A stretch of DNA of 64,000 nt from Pseudazoarcus pumilus (GTDB lineage: Bacteria > Pseudomonadota > Gammaproteobacteria > Burkholderiales > Rhodocyclaceae): positions 3,100,001-3,164,000 of the forward strand of contig NZ_CP025682.1 of the NCBI RefSeq assembly GCF_002872475.1, written 5' to 3'. Under the pieces are notes generated by a model. That model was not told the origin of the DNA, did no database searches, and was given only the letters and a program-made list of their open reading frames with translations. Shown piece by piece: positions 58,412 through 64,000 of this stretch. The position numbers and the translations under genes were made by a program. Numbering within the stretch: position 1 is the first letter of the stretch; each line of letters begins with the position of its first letter.

Positions 58412-58588
58412 AAAATGCACCATGCTGCAGTGCACGATGGTCTCGATGACATCGGGATCGGCCTCCAGGGCGGAACACGGCGCGTGCGGTGCGGTCTGTT
58501 GCCATGCGTGGAAAATCTGACCCAATTCCTTCTGGAACCGGGTCAAAATGTCCCGAATCGGCATCTGACACGCAAGAATGGAAACGCG

Positions 58589-59584
<996 letters not shown>

Positions 59585-59587
59585 GCT

Positions 59588-60679
59588 TCAGTCGTCGCTG
59601 ATCGAAATCTCGGGGAAGGCGCCGGCCGCATCCGCGTGGCGTAACGCCAGTCGCGCCGCCATGTTGCGCGCGACTTCGCGATAGGCCTGCGCGATGGCGC
59701 CGTCCGGGTCGGCGATCACGCTGGGCTTGCCACTGTCGGCCTGCTCGCGGATGCGGATGTCCAGCGGCAGCGAGCCGAGCAGGTCGAGGCCGTATTTTTC
59801 GGCCATGCGCTGCCCGCCCCCTTCGCCGAAGACATGCTCCTCGTGCCCGCATTCGCTGCAGTGGTGCATCCCCATGTTCTCGATGATGCCCAGCACCGGC
59901 ACGCCGACCTTCTCGAACATCTTGTAGCCGCGGCTGGCGTCGAGCAGCGCGATATCCTGCGGCGTCGTGACGATCACCGCGCCAGCCACCTTGACGCGCT
60001 GCGCCAGCGTGAGCTGGATGTCGCCGGTGCCCGGCGGCATGTCCACGATGAGGTAGTCGAGATCCTCCCATTCGGTGTCGCGCATCAGTTGTTCGAGCGC
60101 CTGGGTAGCCATCGCGCCGCGCCACACCATGGGTTCTTCCTCGTCGATCAGGAAGCCGGCCGACATGGCCTGCACGCCATAGTGCGTCATGGGCTGGAAG
60201 CGCTTGCCATCCTTCGACGACGGCCGGCCCGAGATGCCCAGCATGCGCGGCAGGCTGGGGCCGTAGATGTCGGCGTCGAGCAGGCCCACGCGCGCACCCT
60301 CGCCGGACAGCGCCAGCGCCAGATTGACCGCCGTCGTGGACTTGCCCACCCCGCCCTTGCCGGAGGACACGGCGATGACGTTGCGCACGCCGGGCAGGGA
60401 GACCGGGTCTTGCGCATCAGCCTCGCGCGGCATGATCGCCGTGCTCACCCCGACCTCGATGCTGGAGGCCGGCAGCCCGGCCAGCGCGCCGCGCACCCGC
60501 TTGCCCAGGTCGGCGACGAGGCCGCGCACCGGAAAACCCATCACCAGATCGACGCGCACCCGATCGGCCTCGACCTGGATGTCGCCGACACAGCCGGCCG
60601 ACACCAGATCGCGCCCCAGATGCGGCTCGACAACTTTCGCAAGCGCCGCCTCGACAGCCTCACGGCTCAATTCCGACAT
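59588..60679 (-). CDS. apbC: Mrp/ApbC-type iron-sulfur cluster carrier ATPase
   Basis: P-loop ATPase of the Mrp/NBP35 family that carries and delivers [4Fe-4S] clusters. The 363-residue protein has an N-terminal MIP18-type domain (about residues 1-85), the deviant Walker A SSGKGGVGKST, the YGPSLPRMLG loop and the cluster-binding CxxC in HHCSECGHEEH. The start at 60679 gives normal length. Its stop is 3 bp from the convergent regulator's stop. Cluster supply to nearby Fe-S enzymes is plausible but not shown. Confidence 0.94.
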   Translation of the reverse strand: MSELSREAVEAALAKVVEPHLGRDLVSAGCVGDIQVEADRVRVDLVMGFPVRGLVADLGKRVRGALAGLPASSIEVGVSTAIMPREADAQDPVSLPGVRNVIAVSSGKGGVGKSTTAVNLALALSGEGARVGLLDADIYGPSLPRMLGISGRPSSKDGKRFQPMTHYGVQAMSAGFLIDEEEPMVWRGAMATQALEQLMRDTEWEDLDYLIVDMPPGTGDIQLTLAQRVKVAGAVIVTTPQDIALLDASRGYKMFEKVGVPVLGIIENMGMHHCSECGHEEHVFGEGGGQRMAEKYGLDLLGSLPLDIRIREQADSGKPSVIADPDGAIAQAYREVARNMAARLALRHADAAGAFPEISISDD

Positions 60680-60782
60680 GTCCTGCTCCCGTGTTGCGGG
60701 CACCGTGCGCGCAGCATCGTGCTTGCGCGCGGCGGGCACCTCTGATACCAAATAAGGGTTCGCTGTTCTTCCGGAGAAGACC

Positions 60783-61442
60783 ATGGTCGCCCTGTCGCTT
60801 CGTTCCATCCTGCTCGCCGCCGCACTGGCGATGCTGGCGCTGGGCGCCCGCGCCTCCTCGTCCGAGGCGCTGCTCAACGCCATCATCGACCGCCAGCCCG
60901 CGCGCGTGGCGATCCTGCTCGACCAGGGCGTGTCGCCCGAGGTGGCCAGTGCGGCGGGCGAATACCGGGGCAAGACGGCGCTGATGTGGGCGGCCGAGAC
61001 CGGTCAGACAGACGTCATCCGCATGTTGGTCGACTACGGCGCCGTCGTCGACCGCGGCAACGCCAAGGGCGGCACGGCCCTGATGTATGCCGCCGTCGCC
61101 GGACGCACCGAAGCCATCCGCAGCCTCGTCGAGGCCGGCGCCGACCCCAACCATCGCGTGCGCCATGGCTGGACGCCGCTGCTGCTGGCCACCGCCAAGG
61201 GTCACGTCGAGGCGGTACGCCTGCTCACCCGGCTGGGCGCCGACCCGAGCACACGCGACGTCTATGGCTGGACGCTGCTGATGCACGCGACCGAGCGCGC
61301 CGACCGCGAGATGGTGTCGACCCTGCTGGATCTGGGCCTGGACCCGCAGCAGCAGGACGCCTCGGGCACCGATGCGATCACGCTCGCCCGCCGCGGCAAC
61401 CACGCCGATCTGGTGGAACTGCTCGAACGCGCCCGCCGTTGA
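60783..61442 (+). CDS. Exported ankyrin-repeat protein
   Basis: A 219-residue protein with a signal peptide (LRSILLAAALAMLALGARA) followed by about five ankyrin repeats from residue 30 to the end. Well-formed units include KTALMWAAETGQTDVIRMLV, GTALMYAAVAGRTEAIRSLV and WTPLLLATAKGHVEAVRLLT. A GGAG site precedes the ATG. Its partner is unknown; similar periplasmic ankyrin proteins occur singly beside metal or redox enzymes. It is divergent from apbC. Confidence 0.85.
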   Translation: MVALSLRSILLAAALAMLALGARASSSEALLNAIIDRQPARVAILLDQGVSPEVASAAGEYRGKTALMWAAETGQTDVIRMLVDYGAVVDRGNAKGGTALMYAAVAGRTEAIRSLVEAGADPNHRVRHGWTPLLLATAKGHVEAVRLLTRLGADPSTRDVYGWTLLMHATERADREMVSTLLDLGLDPQQQDASGTDAITLARRGNHADLVELLERARR

Positions 61443-61450
61443 TTCGCGCC

Positions 61451-62152
61451 TCAGCATGAAACCACGTTGTCGCTGAAATCCTCGAGGCGACGCACCACCG
61501 TCTCGCCCGCCAGCGGTTCGCGCGCGTCACCGTTGGGATACTCCAGCGACAATCGCGCCTCGAACTCGTCGAAGAATCGCCTGAACAGTTCCCCGCCGAG
61601 CGTGCCGACCGCGAAAAGGCCGTCGCTGGCCACATCGTGTTCGAGCAGGATCGCGGCCAGCGGCTGACCCGCGGGCCCGTCGATCACGCGCGCGCCGCCG
61701 GCAGGATCGTAGCGGCTGTTCTCGGCGCAACAGCTGATCACCCCTTCGGGTGGCTCGTACTCGTTGCGCGCCGACCGGAACGAGATGTAGCTGATGGTCG
61801 GCGTCGGATGCGCCATCTTGTGCGCGCAGATCGCCGAGTACGCCACCAGCGAACGTCCGGGCCCGACCCCGCCGGGCCAGTCGTAGTGCTCACCGGCCTC
61901 GGTCTCGAGGCCGTTGCGTCCCGGCACCGCCCGACCCAGATCGAACAGGAAGCACGGCGTGGCCGCGAACGGATAGGCGAACACGTACTGCGCGCGCGGC
62001 TCCAGGCTCGACGCGCGCAGCGGTTCGCCAGTCGCGTCGAGCAGACGCACGCGGGCGTAGCGGCGCGGCACGGCGCGGGCGGGCACCGCCACGCCGCTGG
62101 CGAACAGGCCGGCGGCCAGGGTGCAGTTGCGTACGAAGGAACGTCGATCCAT
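61451..62152 (-). CDS. Tat-exported Rieske-like protein with atypical ligands
   Basis: A 233-residue protein starting MDRRSFVRNCTLAAGLFASG, a Tat-type leader. A Rieske-like pair of loops is visible: C109-A-H111 in SAICAHKMAH and C141-C142 in VISCCAENSRYDP. In a canonical [2Fe-2S] Rieske centre the second loop is CxxH; here the equivalent position of C142-A-E is N145, so one histidine ligand seems missing or replaced. The rest (PCFLFDLGR, EHYDWPGGVGPGRSLVAYSAICAH, PLAAILLEHD) is conserved-looking. Function unknown. Start at 62152 yields the leader; it lies 35 bp after mobB. Confidence 0.72.
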   Translation of the reverse strand: MDRRSFVRNCTLAAGLFASGVAVPARAVPRRYARVRLLDATGEPLRASSLEPRAQYVFAYPFAATPCFLFDLGRAVPGRNGLETEAGEHYDWPGGVGPGRSLVAYSAICAHKMAHPTPTISYISFRSARNEYEPPEGVISCCAENSRYDPAGGARVIDGPAGQPLAAILLEHDVASDGLFAVGTLGGELFRRFFDEFEARLSLEYPNGDAREPLAGETVVRRLEDFSDNVVSC

Positions 62153-62187
62153 GCGCTTCTCCCTCTCGCAAATCCGGCAAAACGCGC

Positions 62188-62709
62188 TCAGCCGGCCTGA
62201 TCCAGCGGCGCGCGCCCCAGGCAATGCGCCATGACGAAATCGGCGACTTCGACCGGGTCGTTCACGTCCAGCCGCGCCCGCCCGCCGGTATCGAGATCGG
62301 CGACATCGGTCGCGACGGCGACGATGTGCGCGTCATGCGGAAACAGCATCGATTCGCTGGCACCGGCCCGGTAGATCTCGATCTTGTCGATGGGCGCTCG
62401 CTTGAAGCCCTCGACGAGCGCGATGTCGCAGTCGGAGAGCTTGCCCAGCAAGGCGTCCAGCGGCATTTCCGGGGCGCCGCGCAACTCGTGGATGAGCGCC
62501 CAGCGGTTGCCGGAGCTGATCAGCACCTCGCGCGCGCCGGCATGACGATGGCGGTAGGAGTCCTTGCCCGGCTGGTCGACGTCGAACTTGTGGTGGGCGT
62601 GCTTGATCAGCGAAACCGCGAGTCCGCGCCCGGCGAGCACCTCGATGACCCGTTCGATGAGCGTGGTCTTGCCGCTGCCGGACCAACCGGCGAATCCGAT
62701 CACCTTCAT
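62188..62709 (-). CDS. mobB: Molybdopterin-guanine dinucleotide biosynthesis adaptor MobB
   Basis: GTP-binding partner of MobA in MGD cofactor synthesis. The 173-residue protein has the P-loop FAGWSGSGKTTLIERV, the SLIKHAHHKFDVDQPGKDSYRHRHAGA motif of MobB and DIALVEGFK. It lies 16 bp after the response regulator gene on the same strand. mobA is 14 kb away beside fdhD, so the two are in separate units. Confidence 0.94.
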   Translation of the reverse strand: MKVIGFAGWSGSGKTTLIERVIEVLAGRGLAVSLIKHAHHKFDVDQPGKDSYRHRHAGAREVLISSGNRWALIHELRGAPEMPLDALLGKLSDCDIALVEGFKRAPIDKIEIYRAGASESMLFPHDAHIVAVATDVADLDTGGRARLDVNDPVEVADFVMAHCLGRAPLDQAG

Positions 62710-62725
62710 GCGCTCGCTCCCGCGT

Positions 62726-64000
62726 TCATGCTGTTTCCTGGTCCCATTCGGCGCATTTCCTCTCCAGCGTCTTGCGCGACACGCCCAGCCGGCGTGCCGC
62801 TTCGGTCTTGTTGCCGCCACAGGCCTCGAGCGCGCCGAGGATGTGACGCCGCTCGACTTCCTCGAGCGACAGTTCGGGGTCGGCCGTGCGTGCGGCCCTG
62901 GGCTGCGCGACCAGCGACGCGGTGGAAAAACCGCCCAGGATCAGCGAACGCTCGACGAAATTGCGCAGCTCGCGCACGTTCCCCGGCCAATGATAGGCGC
63001 ACAGCGCGCCCATCACCTCGGACGGCACGGCCAGCGGCTGCACGCCCAGCCGCCCGGCCAGTTGCGCGACGAAATGCGCGACCAGCGCCGGCACGTCGTC
63101 GGCGCGCTCGCGCAACGGCGGCACCGCCAGATCGACCACCGCCAGGCGGAAGTACAGGTCCTCGCGGAACACGCCGTCGCGCACTGCCTGCAGCAGATCG
63201 CGGTTGGACGCGGCGATGATGCGCACATCGACCGGCAGTTCGCGCTCGGAGCCGACCGGGCGCAAGCGGCGCTCCTCGAGCACGCGCAGCAGCCGGCTTT
63301 GCATCGACAGCGGCAACTCGCTGATCTCGTCGAGGAACAGCGTGCCGCCGTTGGCGTAGTAGAACAGGCCGTTGCGACTCGCCGCGGCGCCGGTAAACGC
63401 CCCTTTGACGTGGCCGAAGAGCTCGCTCTCGATCAGTTCCGACGGGATCGCCGCGCAATTGACCGGTACGAAGGCGCGCGCGGCGCGATCCGACAGGCGG
63501 TGCAGCGCGCGCGCCACGACTTCCTTGCCGGTGCCCGACTCCCCCTGCAGCAGCACCGTGCTGGGGGTCGCGGCGACGCGATGGAGGATCTCGCGCAGCG
63601 AACGCATCGCCTCCGATTCGCCCACCAGGCCGTCGCCGCTGGCGTCGTCGCGCTCGGACAGTTCGCGCCGCAGCACGTAATTCTCGCGCGCCAGGCGGGC
63701 GCGCTGGAAGCAGTTCTTGATCGCGTTCAGGATCTGGTCGATACGGAAGGGCTTGAGGATGAAGTCCGAGGCACCGCCACGCAGCGCGTCGATGGCGCTC
63801 TCCAGGTCGGCGAAGGCGGTGATCAGGATCACGTCGACGCCAACGCCCGCTTCACGCAGTTCGCGCAGCCACTCGATGCCCGACTTGCCCGGCAGGGCAA
63901 TGTCGAGGATCAGCAGGTCGAAGTGGCGACGCTCCATGCGCGCGCGCGCGGTTTCCACATCCACCGCCGATTCGACGTGGGCGCAGCGCGGCGCCAGCGC
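62726..64000 (-). CDS. Sigma-54-dependent response regulator, partial at the window edge
   Basis: NtrC-family regulator. The visible part of about 424 residues has a receiver domain truncated at its N-terminus, with the phosphoacceptor aspartate in LLILDIALPGKSG and the LKPF lysine motif. An AAA+ domain follows ([29 protein letters not shown]), then a C-terminal Fis helix-turn-helix (NKTEAARRLGVSRKTLERK). The frame stays open to base 64000, so the true start lies beyond the window and any downstream ATG or GTG is internal. The cognate kinase is not in view. Confidence 0.92.
   Translation of the reverse strand, partial: ALAPRCAHVESAVDVETARARMERRHFDLLILDIALPGKSGIEWLRELREAGVGVDVILITAFADLESAIDALRGGASDFILKPFRIDQILNAIKNCFQRARLARENYVLRRELSERDDASGDGLVGESEAMRSLREILHRVAATPSTVLLQGESGTGKEVVARALHRLSDRAARAFVPVNCAAIPSELIESELFGHVKGAFTGAAASRNGLFYYANGGTLFLDEISELPLSMQSRLLRVLEERRLRPVGSERELPVDVRIIAASNRDLLQAVRDGVFREDLYFRLAVVDLAVPPLRERADDVPALVAHFVAQLAGRLGVQPLAVPSEVMGALCAYHWPGNVRELRNFVERSLILGGFSTASLVAQPRAARTADPELSLEEVERRHILGALEACGGNKTEAARRLGVSRKTLERKCAEWDQETA

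Overview
The window is a GC-rich bacterial chromosome segment that reads as a betaproteobacterium, most likely of the Azoarcus/Thauera (Rhodocyclales) kind. That placement is inference from gene order (the mreBCD-mrdA-rodA-rlpA-dacA-dat-ybeD-lipB-lipA run, the atp operon beside parB-parA-rsmG-mnmG, and a formate dehydrogenase locus with DUF3305/DUF3306 genes) and from protein character; no 16S gene is present. No tRNA, rRNA or CRISPR array was seen. Coding density is very high and many neighbours overlap by an ATGA or GTGA junction.

Layout. 19-10758 (minus): one long cell-shape and peptidoglycan operon, mreB-mreC-mreD-mrdA-rodA-rlpA-dacA-dat-ybeD-lipB-lipA. 10887-18897 (plus): gatCAB, a DUF3617 protein, a YeeE-type sulfur transporter, a class II glutamine amidotransferase, a HIT protein and a large protein with PilZ-like motifs. 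18881-20998 (minus): phoB-phoR, with a candidate Pho box upstream and a perfect 32-bp palindrome on the phoB stop codon. 21152-23850 (plus): DUF971, ubiE, a Tim44-domain protein and ubiJ. 23881-25192: a complete ISL3-type insertion sequence inside the oligo-A arm of the ubiJ/atp terminator. 25242-32142 (minus): atpIBEFHAGDC with a sigma-70-type promoter; atpI carries an apparent one-base frameshift. 32325-38308: an MFS gene, then parB-parA-rsmG-mnmG and a small membrane protein. 38379-45418: a PPOX flavoprotein, a small membrane protein, an RND efflux pump with its adaptor, adenine deaminase and a ccdAB toxin-antitoxin unit. 45545-47335: tpx and an MFS transporter. 47372-59584: the formate dehydrogenase region. 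59588-64000: apbC/mrp, an ankyrin-repeat protein, a Tat-exported Rieske-like protein, mobB, and a sigma-54-dependent response regulator cut by the window edge.

The formate dehydrogenase region forms one functional unit. FdhD (sulfur transfer), MobA and MobB (molybdenum cofactor), a TorD-type chaperone and a Cys-type catalytic subunit with Tat signal are present, together with a ferredoxin-like subunit, a cytochrome b subunit and a set of conserved but uncharacterised partners. The accessory and structural genes run from a canonical -24/-12 promoter at 58297-58313, next to a divergent sigma-54 activator that has no sensory domain.

No wholly novel defence or mobile system was found. The items most worth a second look are the sigma-54 control of the formate dehydrogenase cluster, the IS inside a terminator, the atpI frameshift, the phoB/phoR palindrome, the PilZ-like protein, and the Rieske-like and FdhD proteins with non-canonical ligand or cysteine positions.
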